Positions 1 to 11,710 of a stretch of 64,000 bases of DNA are shown one piece after another (position 1 is the first letter of the stretch; every line of letters begins with the position of its first letter). Source of the stretch: Perkinsus olseni (Eukaryota; Perkinsozoa; Perkinsida; Perkinsidae); the NCBI GenBank assembly GCA_013115135.1, contig JABANP010000069.1, forward strand, positions 62,001 through 126,000. The letters are read 5' to 3'. The position numbers and the translations under genes were made by a program. Below the pieces are notes generated by a model that ran no database searches, had not been told where the DNA came from, and saw nothing but the letters and a program-made list of their open reading frames with translations.

Positions 1-3000
1 ACTTCCATGCTGAACGACCGTGGGACGGTGGAACGGTCGACAGCGAGTCGGTCGCGAAGTTGAGAGAACATTATTAAGTTGCACTCGAGTCCTTCAAGAG
101 CAATGTAATAGAGGTAAGATCAGCTGCGAAGGTGCATCACAGAGCATCAAGAAACAGCGACGTTCATCAAGATCGGCAGGCGACGCTTACAATAGCCATT
201 CCGACGGATAGTTTTCTCTTATTGCCACCACTGAGACTCCCAGCCCGCTTGTCCTTATATCTGCGATAAAAACGCTGCCCGCGGGATTCGAACCTGCGCC
301 TCTCACGGTTCCAATGAGAGCTGCTTCAAAGTACTCTCCACCGAAGCGTCAAGTAGGTGGCCCTTCAAACCCTTCAGGCGGCCATAGAGCTCCAGATGCT
401 CCTTTGTGGTCATTCGATCGAGAAGCGCATCGAACTGGGGACAGTAACCAAGATTCCTCCGGCACTTGGCCGTCTGAAAACCAACCAAACCTGCTGTACC
501 CACACGGACATCACCCCTCCCCGTGCCGTTTCCGCATAAAGTAGGAAATCGCTAAGGCAGCAAGATGATAAGGTTCGGCAGTTTTTTTGTTTGTCTTCGT
601 CTACGAATCTGTTGTGTCTCTAGCCTAGTATTCATTGCTGTATTACTACGTTACGGCCTGTCTCGTTCGTCTACTATCGTACTTCCCTATCACGGTTTCA
701 CTTTGGGTGTTTCGTTCACTCAATAAAGCCTGCGTGCCTTACATCAGCAGCAACGGTCGAGCCCGCTACCCACACCTCTCCCTCTGTTGGTGCATACAAG
801 CCGCACATCATCTTGAACCTAACAAAAACTAATTTAAAATAAGCATTGCCTAGTGTCCCACACCCCAGCACTCGGCGACTTCTCAAAGATCTACTTCCAC
901 ACTTAACTTCAAAGAAATTGATTTTCTCTCTTCGATCGAATGGAGGCGGGTACCCGATGGCGAATCAGTATTCCGCCAGCGTCAAATTTAGACTTCCACC
1001 GAACAAGCACGAACAAGCAGTAGACTTCAATCACCTACGTCGTAGTCTTGCCAGCACCGTTGATCCCCAACAGTCCGAATACTTGACCAGAGTCAGCAGC
1101 GAACGAGACGCCCTTCACTGCATGAACAGCCCTCGAAGGATCGGCAGTCAGAGATCCTCGGGGAAGGTAACTGCGCGAAAACTCGCGGTTAGCGCGGGAT
1201 ACAAGAGCACCGCAATGCACGAAAGTCGCGAAATGCCTTGGCAGTTGTGCTAGGCAAAGCTTCTAGGCGAGAGTAACTCCAGGTGATAATCATAGTCAAT
1301 CTACCGACCAGAACGGTTCCGGCCGCCAGGCAATGCAAGCCAGGGCCGGCAGCAATACTTAACAGACCTCAACTGTCTTCAGACCGTCGGTGACAGGATG
1401 GACTCGATGGAGGTTTATACGAACCAGCTGTTGAAGACAACCGATGTCCGACATCGAAAGGTGGTCAGACATGTGCTTCCGTTGCCGGAAAGAGTCGGAC
1501 AGAGTCCAAAATTGACCGTGCTTACCATTTTCGAACGTTGTCAACGGCCAGAATCTGCTTGCGCTTGTCCAGCCCCGCGACTCTCTCTTTCTCTACCGTA
1601 ACATCCGCATCTTCTGGCGCCAGCTGGTCCTCAGGGAATTGAACTAAAACGAGCAGGAACATCTCAGGTCCATTGAGGAAGAGCAAGATTGCAAGATGTT
1701 CATCAGACCACACCGTGTGGAATAAGAGCCTGATTCCAGCTGGTCTATCGCTTACCACTGCCTCTCCAGTTTGACTTTGTACGACAGCCAGTGGCCTGCG
1801 GTACCCAAATAGTCGAACCAAATACAGAGCGCGAGGAATGCAACGCTGGCGAATGCGAGGTAGACCAGGTCGTCGGCTACTCCCCCGTAGCACAGCTCTC
1901 GAGTGCCCAACACCTTTTCAGTGCATGTACCTAGAGGGAACCTGTGCGTGCAATGAACGCCTTAATGGTGCCCTCCGTATCAGATGCACAGAGCACGGTA
2001 CTCTTCCAACTACTAACGATAATCGTCTTGAATATGATAGCTGGGTTTACGATCGTTTACGCTGGTACAGACGAATTGTAACTTACCGAAAATTTCCGAC
2101 CCCCAAGGATCCACGCCCAAGAAGGAGACGTAGATGGCCATCCGGTAGAAACCGAACCCGAGGGCGAATGACGGGACAAATCGGAAGATCCACATGAGAA
2201 TATTGCCGGCAACCTGAACAGAAGCTTTTCGCGAATAATCGAGATGCTGTGTCGTATAGCGTCCCGGTTCCTCGTATCAGAGACCTTTCCTAATATACGT
2301 TTGAGGTTCAGAGTCGGGTTGCGTTCGCATCAGAACTGATGACACATTGTAGCGAATCTCTAAGCTTAATTTGTCCATTTTCAATAAGCCACTATTTTCA
2401 AAGGAGGCGAACCCTACCACGGTCGACAATCATCGAGAAAGATAATCGTGTAGCGAACAGTCCACATCTGAGTCGTCTCCCAGTTTGCGGCGGTTCTCTC
2501 TCACCAGGCAGTCCTCGCAGAACTCCTCGGGTATAGTCTGCAGCACCGATACGACGATGACGACGATCGTCCCGACGGCGATGTTCAGCACGATGGTAAC
2601 CGTCTGGGCTGAAAACTGCGTCTTGTACAGGAAGGAGATCAGATAGGCGTACCTGAACGAGCCATCGAGAGGTCCCGGGTTCGAATCCCGCTGGCAGCTT
2701 CTTACGTTGAGGCCGATGGGGCGAACAACAGCAGTAACATGATGGTTGGACCGATCTTATCGGACTCCGTAAATGCCTCCATATCAAAGGCATAGAACAC
2801 TGCTATGGCGACCGCTACGGTGAGGAGGTTGAATACCGTATCGAAGATGAAGTGGGCCAGCCAGTACGCGGTCATGGAGCACCTGAGAAGACCTCATTTT
2901 AGTCCCTATTCGTCTCGAAGTTCACTCTTGCAAGCCCTGATGGATGACGGGATTATCGTCTAAATTCTGCCGTGTTCATCATGAGCTATGAGCTATTCAC

Positions 3001-6000
3001 CCGTGCTTGCCGTAGAGTCTGTTGCCATACCACACCACAATGAACGGTGTTCGAAATATCACACGAGCACAGCTGCCCAGCAGACTTCTATGCTACAAAC
3101 AGCTAAATACTGCCATTGTGTCATCGCGAGAAGGCTGCCAGACTCGCTCGATCAAACCAGCCTACCCGGATATCGCCAGTTGTGCCTTCACGTCCTTTTC
3201 CTTTTCCATCACAATATAACTGCATATGCCCGCCGGGATGAAAGCGAAGGCCCAAATAACAGCCTGAGACGCGACGCAAGTGGTGGCTCCGTGACCACAC
3301 CGCGCAGCGATTTTTGGAATAGAGTATTGCCTTCATATATGAAGGGATTCTCCTGTGCAACATCTGAACATACTCACTGAGTTCTCTCTGCGAAATGAAA
3401 TTGTGGGAAAATGTGAAAAACCGATTTTCCAAGAACTCCTAGCTCCGCGACTATGCAAACAAGATCTTTGGGCAATCGTGCCGCACTTTTTCTGTACTGC
3501 AAAGGAGCTGCGGGATGGAGATTCCAGCGCACCATGAGCACAGCAGCTCCTTACTATTGTGGAGAGTATGCCAGATACCACCACTGAGATATTCTGCTCG
3601 AACAGAGTCTGAGGCATCGGGTGATTCACGACGGTAACCTGAGACAAGAAAATACTGAACACTCAATTGCTCAAATTCTGCAATAATGAATGATGAAGAC
3701 AATTTCCACTCGACTTAACGTTATTGAAGCATTGCCCTTCGCTGCAAAAAAAATTGAGCAACCCGTGGGATTCGAACCCGCGACCTGCTCACCTTGACGT
3801 CCGTTCCGTGAGCAGCAAACCATGCGTTGACATACGCGTTCAACGCGATAGCCGAGGACGCGGTTGCCGTGAGATTGTGCCAAAGCACCACTCGACTGGC
3901 TGGATCTTCCGCCTCCCTCTGGAGTTCAGTAGCGTTATTTAGGTGCGGGAGAAAGCGATGTAGGATGACGCCTAACAACAAGACGATGCATCGATGTGAC
4001 TAAATGCCGCAGCGCAGTCAGCACTCTCTACAACAGCGCGAATTTTCAAGTATCCTACTCGCGTCAGCAGGTCTGCCCAGTCAAAAAGTGAATACACAAC
4101 ACTTCCACGACACCGATTCGAATCCACAACGCTCATCCGAGGCCCATCAAGGATCGGTAGCGTAAGAAGCGACCTGTAGTGCAGCGTTCTTAATACGAGC
4201 AGCATGAGACTCCGCCCATCATAGATATATAAACAATTAAGAGTCTAACATGAAACGAGATGCGCGAATACGCCGGAGGGCATTCTCGAAGGATATCGCC
4301 CACTACGGCAGCACCATGAATCAGTCTTATCCTTCCTACTCCGCCTCACCTCATAGTCGTCCCGAGACTCTCGTAAGTGGGACTGCATAGCCAGCAGGTC
4401 ACTGCTCTGATTGGGCGGAGTCGCCACTGTCCGAAGCGTGTCGCAGTAATCATCGGCATCGTCGCACAGAGGTGACCAGAAAGGACCTGCGAGCCAGGCT
4501 CCTTGCAACCGATCATTCCCTGTCGCAAGACACCGTCCGAGTCTCCGAGCCCCAGAATACTACCAACATCCGAGTCGCCTCCCGCATGGATGATATGCCA
4601 GGGACGAGGAGAGCCAGCTTTCTGGAGCGGCTCGTTAAGATCGGCGATGCTTATCGCCAGCGGTGGAGCCACCTGATGTGAGAGACAAGCTCATACGTTT
4701 CCATGTTTACAGATGCTCTCAAGAGCCGTCCTGCTCCACTTCGAGTGACGACAATTCCGTGGAGAGTTCGCTACTCGGATTGTCAGCGATTCGTGGAAGA
4801 ACACGTAGGATAGTAGACGAGTATTCATATTGTTTCTATTGAGCTTACTCTTTCACTCGCTCCCTGTTTGACCAAAGCCAGGGCGCCCGCCAAGAGGATC
4901 AGTGGTAGCAGAAGCTGGCATATGAACATCTTCCTATCACGCAGGCCGAAGCGTATCCTGAGTACATGGATCATGAATGCACCTACTAAGTCGGGACGAT
5001 ATGACCTCCTCTGAATCAAGGCCATCGTTTGCTCTCTCGTTGTCGCCGGTTCAATGATCGGTTCATCTTCCTCCCCGATATGCACAACCGTCTCCTGGTA
5101 TCCTCGCGTCTTGGTCATCAGCCTGGTTGGCTGAATCATTATCGACCGAGTCCAGGGGAACTACGGCTCTGAGAGATGGATTCCTGAGGGACTCTAAATT
5201 GGTCCTGCCAAAAGCTGAGGTGTATAAATTCCGATGCCGGGACTCGAACCCGGGTCGTCTGGGTGAAAGCCAGATATCCTAACCAGCTAGACTACATCGG
5301 ACGATGCCCGAGATATTCTCTATCAGAGCCAAACACTCTCCGGCAATTCGTTACCCTGAACGGGCTGTAGCACCCTCCGATCTTTCCTCTGCACCTGGAT
5401 CTGCAACCCTTAAAAATACTTCTTCCAGGTTAGTCACCGACACGCCGTAGGCCACCAACTGAATGGAAATCACGGGTGGAAAACACGTTTCGCGGGAGCT
5501 AAGGAGAATCAGTGACTCCGGATTCCGCGGTGAGGCAAGCTGTACGAAGATACGCTCGGAAAATGCGATGAAAAATTGATAGAATTGATGGATAAAATTG
5601 GCTCATTGAACGATATCTCAGACACACCCTAGCTTACCAGACCCCTTCAAGGTGTCGCTCTTGTTAGCAATCTCGGCGTCGAGATCGTCCATAAGAGCTG
5701 GGAAGTCCTTAGCAGCGGCGAACGGCACTTGCACCAGCAGCTCCTGCCCCGCGGATGAGAGAACCTTAACCTGAGGTGACGCAACCCATTGCGATTTGGG
5801 CTGATTCACATCCGCACGAGAGCGAACCAGACTTCAGTGAGAATTGCGAAAGTGAAGTCCTGTGAGGACCATAGACACACAATCAAAGCTACGCTCAGAT
5901 TCTGATCTCGTCGTAGTTCAAAATGATCCGGAGCTATCAACGCGTTATTAGCGCAACGGAACGAGGTCGCACCGTTTTACCTGTCCGATGAGGCTCTTGT

Positions 6001-8720
6001 CGGTGATGCGGTCCTTGAGGAACTCGAGCACCGTAGAATCGCCGCGATCTACGTCTTGTTTCTTCACAAAACTCAGGACGTATCCGCATCCGTAACACTT
6101 CTTCAGGAAACTGGATGAGCCCAGGCACTTGAGCTCTCCACGACCCATTATAGCTATCCTGTCTCCCAGCACATCAGCCTCGTCCATGTAGTGCGTCGTG
6201 AGGCAGATGATCCGTCCCGGACGCCGTGCCTTCAGGAGATCCCAGGTGGTTCGACGAGCGTAAGGGTCCATGCCAGAAGTAGGCTCGTCGAGAATAACCA
6301 GTTTCGGGTCCCCGACGAAGGCGATTGCCACCGAAAGTTTCCGCTGCATACCGCCACTCAGGCTGTCAGATCGGAACTCCTTCCTCCCGCCGAGACCAAC
6401 TTCCAGCAAAAGGTGGTCGCAAGACTCTCTGAACGTCTTTGAGCTTCTGATTGAGACCCCGAATGCCTCCGAAACACTCGAGGTGTTCGAAAGCGGTGAG
6501 CTCGGGCCATAGGGCGTTGTGCTGGGGACAGACACCGGTGATGCGTCTAATCGCTGCCATGTCCTTCGGCACCCTCAGCCCATACACGCTCACCTTTCCC
6601 GAGGAGGGAGCGAGGAAGCCAGTGATGGCGCCCATAGTAGTTGTCTTGCCGGCGCCGTTGTGACCGAGGAGAGCAAAGATCTCGCCCTCATACATGGACA
6701 TGCTCACGCCTTTGACAGCGGCTACTGTCTCTCCAGAGGGTCCCTTAAAATTCTTGCAAAGCTTTGGAGATCTCAACGCATTTGCCAGCCTTTCCTCAAA
6801 GCCTCCTTGGAAGCATCCACCGCCTCTCTGGGAACGGCATTTGCCCTCGCCACCATCGGAGTCTTCTTTCTCATCATCGAGAAAATCGGCGTCTCGGTCA
6901 TCCCGAAAGCACTCGAGCCAGTAGCTCTTTTGGAAGGGAAAATAATAGGGTCGACGGAACCCGACTTGGAAGGGGTTCGTTTGATCCACATAGTAGTACA
7001 GAATCCACCAGAGAATGCTCGCCACAAAATTCATCGCCACTGCCTGGGCATAGGAATAGTTGCGATAATCGACAGATGTGGTATCAGACGTCAATCCGCC
7101 ATAAGTCTCCTCAAGGTAACCGACAACACTGAGGCCTTCGCGGAAGCCCACGATCGGTATCAAGGACATGAAGTTCTTAGTGGACGCCGCGGCGTAGTCG
7201 GGCACCGAGATGAAGAGACCAGCTAGGTAGACGAAGAAGCCGATCACAGCTCCAACTCTCTCCCGAGTGAAAATGGCTGCCATAAGGAAGGCAAAGGACA
7301 TGCTCGAGAGACCGAAGGATATGTTGAGCATGAAGATGAGGAACCAAGAAGAATGCTTGTACGTACCAACTTTCATAACCAGCGAAATCGCAAGGCAAAT
7401 GATGAGCCAAGTTAAGATTTGCGTGATGAGCCAGGATAGGTAGTAAGATACGTCCATGAGGCCCATCATTCTCATTATCTCACGGAGCCTCATCTCCTTC
7501 TCTCTGATCAGGCGGGAGATCTGCACACTAACAGACGCCGAGAAGGCGAACACCACCAGCCAGGTGAGGTCGCTGATCAGGTCAATGCCGTCAGACGACC
7601 AGTAGGGCTCCACCGGAAAAGGAACAGACCAAGTTCGCTTGAAAATTGTCTTCTCTTCGCTGCTGATATCGGCACCAGGGACCTCCGTAGTTCTCCTCGC
7701 CGCCTCAGTCACAGCCTCGTGCCGTGACGCTATAAAGCGTTGAACCATCAACTGTATCGCTAGAAAGCCATTGCGAATGTAGAAGTGTCGAGCCGAGTCC
7801 TCATCGACGTGTCGTTCGATCCCTCTAGGATCGTCCTCTAGTGAAGTCCGTGTTATCCAACGACTAATGCGACCGATCGTAGCGTTGAGGCGTATCTTAA
7901 ACTCGGGGTTACCATCCCGAAGGATATCATTCTCAAGAACGACGGCACCGCACAGCCTATCCCAGGCTGCCAGATCGGACCCACGCTCCTGGCCAGAAGT
8001 GGTCTCAATTGAGGACCCGTAGTCCTCGTCCTCAATGTACTCCTTCAACTTATCCTCGTCATCGAACACCCTGAAGAGAGTTCTGGTGTTCCACGATCCG
8101 CACTGGGCCCAGTTCGTGAGGAAGATCTCTCGGGCATCGCTGTCACCATATCCACCCTGAACAAAGCCTGGTTCGTAACGGTCGCCAAGGTCCCAATGAT
8201 AGGTAAAGTTGTGACCGGTGGCGTTCAGGACTTCCTCCTCGAGTCTTTGATACTCTCGCTCGAAGTATCCCTTCAACCCATTGGCAAGCTCTTCCCTTCT
8301 GACACCCTTCGCCACAATCGCCAGAGTCTTGCACCAGCACGACTGACCCGAGTCGGCCATCGGCTGTCGCCTGAAAATTCCCCAGCGCCTAGTGTCATCC
8401 AGAAAGTCGACGTCGAAGGCCTGCGCCCGAGGGTAGCCGTCCTGGCTGACCGGATCGGACTCGACGACCATTTTCCGCTCGAAGTCCAGACCGAGCAGGC
8501 CAGGAAGTTGAAAGATGAGCCAGGAGAGTATAATGGGCAAGAGTATTTCGCAGCAGCTGCACTTCCAACTTCGTATCTTGAGAATTGCGTTCTTCCTGAG
8601 TAAAGCTCCGACCTGACGGTGGACCATCCTCTTGGGGGCTTCCGATTGGGCCCCGGCCATTTCTATCAGCTCAGACGGTCTTGCCTCGCTGGCAGGCCGT
8701 AGCGCAGTTCCGTCTTCCAT
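1..8720 (-). CDS. ABCA-type full ABC transporter, multi-exon, 3' end off the window
   Basis: ABC subfamily A proteins are integral-membrane lipid transporters or flippases. The start at 8720 opens a long exon: a first membrane helix near residues 48-66, a large extracellular loop, a helix cluster near residues 395-620, then NBD1 with Walker [11 protein letters not shown] (about 6636-6664). NBD1 continues in another frame (5981-6435) with [11 protein letters not shown], Walker B LVILDEP and the H-loop. Later exons hold the regulatory segment (5618-5809; about 5354-5465, ending [11 protein letters not shown]), TMD2 (4825-5139, then pieces such as VVNHPMPQ at about 3640, AFAFIPAG at about 3230, YWLAHFIFD at about 2850, [14 protein letters not shown] at about 2180), NBD2 Walker [11 protein letters not shown] (1035-1100), the Q-loop exon (307-503) and the signature [11 protein letters not shown] (about 205-235). 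NBD2 Walker B must lie beyond base 1. The domain order is that of a full-length ABCA. One unexplained frame change lies at 6405-6440. Most exon edges are approximate. Confidence 0.9.
261..306 (-). other. 46-nt ABCA intron made largely of a tRNA 3'-end-like sequence
   Basis: Read on the minus strand the intron opens GTGAG at 306 and closes ATCGCAG at 261, joining the NBD2 Q-loop exon to the signature-motif exon. Between them lies a T-arm and acceptor-like stretch with the B-box core GGTTCGAATCC (294 to 284), then a run of five T as at a Pol III terminator. The tRNA-like sense matches the gene sense. Confidence 0.75.
2653..2705 (-). other. 53-nt ABCA intron with an antisense tRNA 3'-end-like sequence
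   Basis: The splice from ..SAST to [13 protein letters not shown] in TMD2 requires removal of 2653-2705 (GTAAGAAG..GTTCAG). The intron carries a T-arm core GGTTCGAATCC on the plus strand at 2678-2688, so the tRNA-like part is antisense to the gene. Joining restores an open frame across a membrane helix. Confidence 0.7.
3639..3792 (-). other. ABCA intron with a tRNA 3'-end-like segment next to its donor
   Basis: The exon ending ..AAHGTDVK joins [10 protein letters not shown], a recognisable ABCA stretch, when 3639-3792 is removed. The first 51 nt, GTGAGCAG to TTTGCAG at 3742, themselves look like a mini-intron: T-arm core GGTTCGAATCC at 3778-3768, acceptor-like sequence, then eight T. The B-box core starts 14 nt from the donor, against 12 nt in the 261-306 intron. 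Confidence 0.65.
5230..5301 (-). tRNA. tRNA-Glu (anticodon TTC), inside an ABCA intron
   Basis: A complete 72-nt cloverleaf reads on the minus strand: acceptor TCCGATG pairs with CATCGGA over 7 bp, the D-arm carries an A-box (TAGTCTAGCTGGTTAGGATA), the anticodon arm is TCTGG-CTTTCAC-CCAGA with anticodon TTC, and the T-arm is CCGGG-TTCGAGT-CCCGG. It lies between the ABCA exon ending near 5354 and the TMD2 exon at 4825-5139, in the same sense as the host gene. No run of four T follows the 3' end closely, so its terminator is unclear. Confidence 0.93.
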
Positions 8721-9352
8721 TAAAAGTTAGACTGAACTGAGCCCGTCCAAACATCAGTGTGAACAACGCAAGGAACCTGTCAGTTTTTGCACGGGTTGTA
8801 ACACGCTGCTCCTGAGTCAGGGAAGATCGATCGTGCCCCCTGGGAAGAACACTAGGGTTTTAGGAAGAATGTTGTGTAATAGAGTAGGGCTAGTAACGGA
8901 TATCGACGTTGTACTGGTTGTCGGAAGAGAGGACAGGCGAGACATCCCCAAAGGGGCTCCCAGCCGGTCGAGGGTTGATTTTTGAACAGGCAAGCTCACT
9001 TCAGCACCGCATCGAAGAGTACTGACGCAGTACTACTGAAGGATACGCTAACGAATGAGAGGGTATATGAAGTGTTGATCGGGTGCCGTAAAAGGGGTTA
9101 CCAGAAAGAGACGACCCGCTCGTTCCAAAGACATTCTGGGCGAGCGCTACAAATCGTGCGCGGTTCTCAGGCCGCCTGAGTCAGGCGACTTTGCTGAACA
9201 CAGTAGCCAGGACATTGAAGAGGTTAATCTTAACTATGTATCAACAGTTCACTGGAATCTTCATATCCGCCACTTAAGCGTAGCAGTATCTAACGTCACG
9301 GGATTTTGCTCGGCGAGCGACAGCCGACACGACAATGGCCTGTGATATACGG
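8721..9352. other. Region upstream of the ABCA gene, nothing recognised
   Basis: Presumably holds the ABCA promoter and 5' leader on the minus strand. I see no convincing coding exon, RNA gene or repeat. Confidence 0.4.
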
Positions 9353-9545
9353 GGTGTTCAGTAAACCTATTCCGAAATTCAGAATACATTCCAGCATTAG
9401 TTTTGGCGAAATCGTGTTCAGTAAACTGCATCCAGAACAGATTCTGGAATGGGTTCCAGAATCGGTTCCCAACATGTTCAGTGAACTCCGGAATCGGTTC
9501 TGAAACGCATTCCAGAATGGGTTATTTCGGAATAGGTAAAACCTA
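9353..9545. repeat. Palindromic MITE-like repeat (GTTCAGTAAAC family)
   Basis: The left end GTTCAGTAAACCTATTCC and right end GGAATAGGTAAAAC are inverted. Inside are several degenerate copies of GTTCAGTRAAC and ATTCCAGAATNGGTTCC. A related block lies in inverted orientation at 11500-11710, so the two bracket the Mutator-like element. Confidence 0.6.
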
Positions 9546-9625
9546 TGCTGGGAGTTTCGTGGCGCGTGACATCACAGCTGAGGACGGCCAATTTCGTGAT
9601 GCCCATCTGAAGTACAGAGGGAGTC

Positions 9626-9692
9626 GCTGGCGAGGATCGAACCTGGGCGGTACGAGTGGAGACACAGCCGTCTAACGCACTAGACTACTTGA
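9626..9692 (-). repeat. tRNA-like sequence (SINE head or pseudo-tRNA)
   Basis: The minus strand has a B-box-like CAGGTTCGATCCTCG and an A-box-like TAGTCTAGTGCGTTAG at tRNA-like spacing, but no convincing 7-bp acceptor stem. Probably a tRNA-derived repeat and not a functional tRNA. Confidence 0.5.
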
Positions 9693-10020
9693 ATGGATTT
9701 TGCCCGAGTTGTGTTATAACCCGGGGTAACCCAACTGATCCAGTATAATTTCGTCCAGTGGTCATCTGTTCCAGTGTAAAGTCGTCCACTATAATTTCGT
9801 CCGGTGCCATTCCATCCATCTCATTTCACCCATCAAAATCGCCCATAAAATAAAATCTCGGCCCATCCAGTCTCACTTCTTCCGTACATTCGCCCTGTTT
9901 TTTTCATCCATGTCTCATTTCGTCCACCGAACTTTTTAATTTGGCATCGCGAAGCCGCTTCGCGATGCCAAATTAAAGTTCAGCAGGCTCCGCCGCCGGA
10001 CTACCCTGACTTTCTCCTCC

Positions 10021-10095
10021 GGAGCCGACCCCAGGAATCGAACCTGGGTTGCCCGGTCAGCAGCAGTGGGACTTAACCACGCCACCACTCGTACC
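10021..10095 (-). repeat. tRNA-like sequence inside the Mutator-like element
   Basis: The minus strand shows an A-box-like TGGCGTGGTTAAGTCCC and a well paired T-arm CCCAGGTTCGATTCCTGGG. Acceptor strands do not pair and the anticodon arm is irregular, so this is a tRNA-derived fragment and not a working gene. Confidence 0.5.
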
Positions 10096-10573
10096 TTGAA
10101 GAACTTCGTTTGTGCTTCGGGTGCCCGCGTACCTTCCGTTTACTCGAAGCGCGCGCCCCTTTTTCCTTGTACTAACTTAGTACTACTAAGTGGAACCACG
10201 CCGGTTCTCTCACGGGAAACCCATAGACGCTGAGGTTGGGAGAGGCATACGCGAAACCAGAACCCGCAAAAGGGGACACCAGGTGTCCGACACCTCCTCG
10301 AGACCGGATTCGCGAATGCAGACCCGGGAGTAGCTAGGGTAAGGAGATTACGTCAAGACCATCAAACTCCAAAACCCCGAGCCACTCCGGGTCCCCCAAC
10401 GTCAAGGGAATGGGAGGGATGGGAAAGAGCTATAACACTTCTTTGCACATCCACCAACACCTCTATATATTACGCCACGACTTGCTCACTAGCCAGTCAT
10501 CGGGTGCCACAGCCCGCACAAACTTTCGCGCTCGCCCGGGCCGCCCACACAAGGGTGATCCTAATCACATGAT

Positions 10574-11065
10574 GTGATTCACATCAAACCACAGCTAGAG
10601 GTTTCCCCCACAAGAAATCGTTCCGCATTTCTCTACGATAGAACGTCCAATTTAGCTGAGGCGTATCACCATACTCTCAATAACACTCTGTCAATCCGTC
10701 ACCCTGGGTTCTATCATATTGCATTGGTCATCACTGACCAGTACGATGAGTATAATAGGCTCTTCCACCGGCTGCAATGCGGGGATAATTATCGTAAGCC
10801 TACTAGATGCCGTAAGGAGTGCGAGGAGACTTTGGCTCGATCATTTAATGCGAATTTTCCAGAGTATTGTGGGACTTCTTGGCATCCTAATCCTCAACGA
10901 CTGCCAGACGTTCAATACATCACTTATTTGAGGACCTGTAGCGAGGCTCTCATTCGAGCTAGGGGAAGTATACGCTCAGGACGTCCTGCTATTTATGAAA
11001 CGAATGATCTTGGTGCTATGCCCGTCCCCATGGGCGGGAGTACTCCATCAGTTGAGCACTTTTGA
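10574..11065 (+). pseudogene. Mutator-like transposase C-terminal fragment
   Basis: The 163-codon frame contains TSNLAEAYHHTLN, LSIRHPGFYHIALVI and DQYDEYNRL. This matches the pattern N-x-x-E-x-[WY]-H-x-x-[LF]-N followed by HP..[YF]..[IL] seen near the C-terminal end of MULE transposases. The catalytic D-D-E region and zinc finger are not visible upstream, so the gene appears truncated or decayed. It lies inside the inverted repeats at 9713-11440, which fits transposase identity. Family assignment is from remembered motifs. Confidence 0.55.
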
Positions 11066-11499
11066 TACTCATCATCATTTCTTTACTTCAACAATGATCC
11101 CAATGCCTCGCTCTGTATGAAGTTACTTTTCGTCCTTATGGCTGAATGCTATTATCCGATTTGATCCGATGACGATGATCGTGAAGTGATGTGTGTTTCG
11201 AGCAATTGCAACGAGTTCGTGTTCTGTTCACGCAAGGGTAATGCCTGGATGAAATGATACTGGATCAAATGAAAAATCCCATGGAAACGGTAGATGAAAC
11301 ATGGTCGAAACCGTCACGCTGGATGGAATTATACTGGACGAATTTATACTGGACGCACAGAGATGGACGAGTTGCACCTTTGGGTGAGATGACCACTGGA
11401 CGAATTTATACTGGATCAGTTGAGATACACCCGTTATAACCTAGCGAAATCTTTTCTCGAGCGGCGTGCGCATCGGATAAAACGGATCGCTGCTCTGGA

Positions 11500-11710
11500 T
11501 ATCGCTCAGTTGGCTGCCAGAATCTATTCTGAGAATCGATTCTCAGAATTGAGTTCTTTGAACACATCTCGGAACTGATTCCGGAACTCGTTCTGAAATA
11601 TTTGAGAATAGAGTTCGCTGAACAGGATTCGGGAATGCATTCTGAGAATTGATTCTGAGAACAAGTTCTGGAATAGGTTTTGCCAAAGTTTACTGAACAG
11701 CCCGATACTG
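11500..11710. repeat. Palindromic MITE-like repeat, inverted partner of 9353-9545
   Basis: The right end reads GTTTACTGAACAGCCC, the inverse of the GTTCAGTAAAC end at 9353. The interior is a series of TTCTGAGAATCGATTCTCAGAA-like imperfect palindromes. Confidence 0.55.

Larger units (their letters stand above)
9713..11440. mobile_element. Mutator-like DNA transposon with ~54-bp terminal inverted repeats
   Basis: The left end (9713-9767) and the reverse complement of the right end (11440-11387) share GTTATAAC, then CAACTGATCCAGTATAA and TTCGTCCAGTGGTCATCT with few mismatches. Subterminal repeats of CCAGTATAATTTCGTCCA and shorter CATCCA/CGTCCA words fill 9768-9930 and 11240-11385. The interior holds a transposase-like ORF (10574-11065). 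I found no clean target-site duplication. Similarity may extend a few bases outward (ATTTTGCCCGAG against ATTTCGCTAG). Confidence 0.75.

Noticed and set aside
3724..3942. Protein frames containing DSNPRP or GFEPGTS
   Set aside because: Typical translations of tRNA T-arm sequence; they belong to tRNA-like repeats and not to genes.
10021..10095. Functional tRNA gene
   Set aside because: Good A and B boxes and T-arm, but the acceptor strands do not pair and the anticodon arm is irregular.
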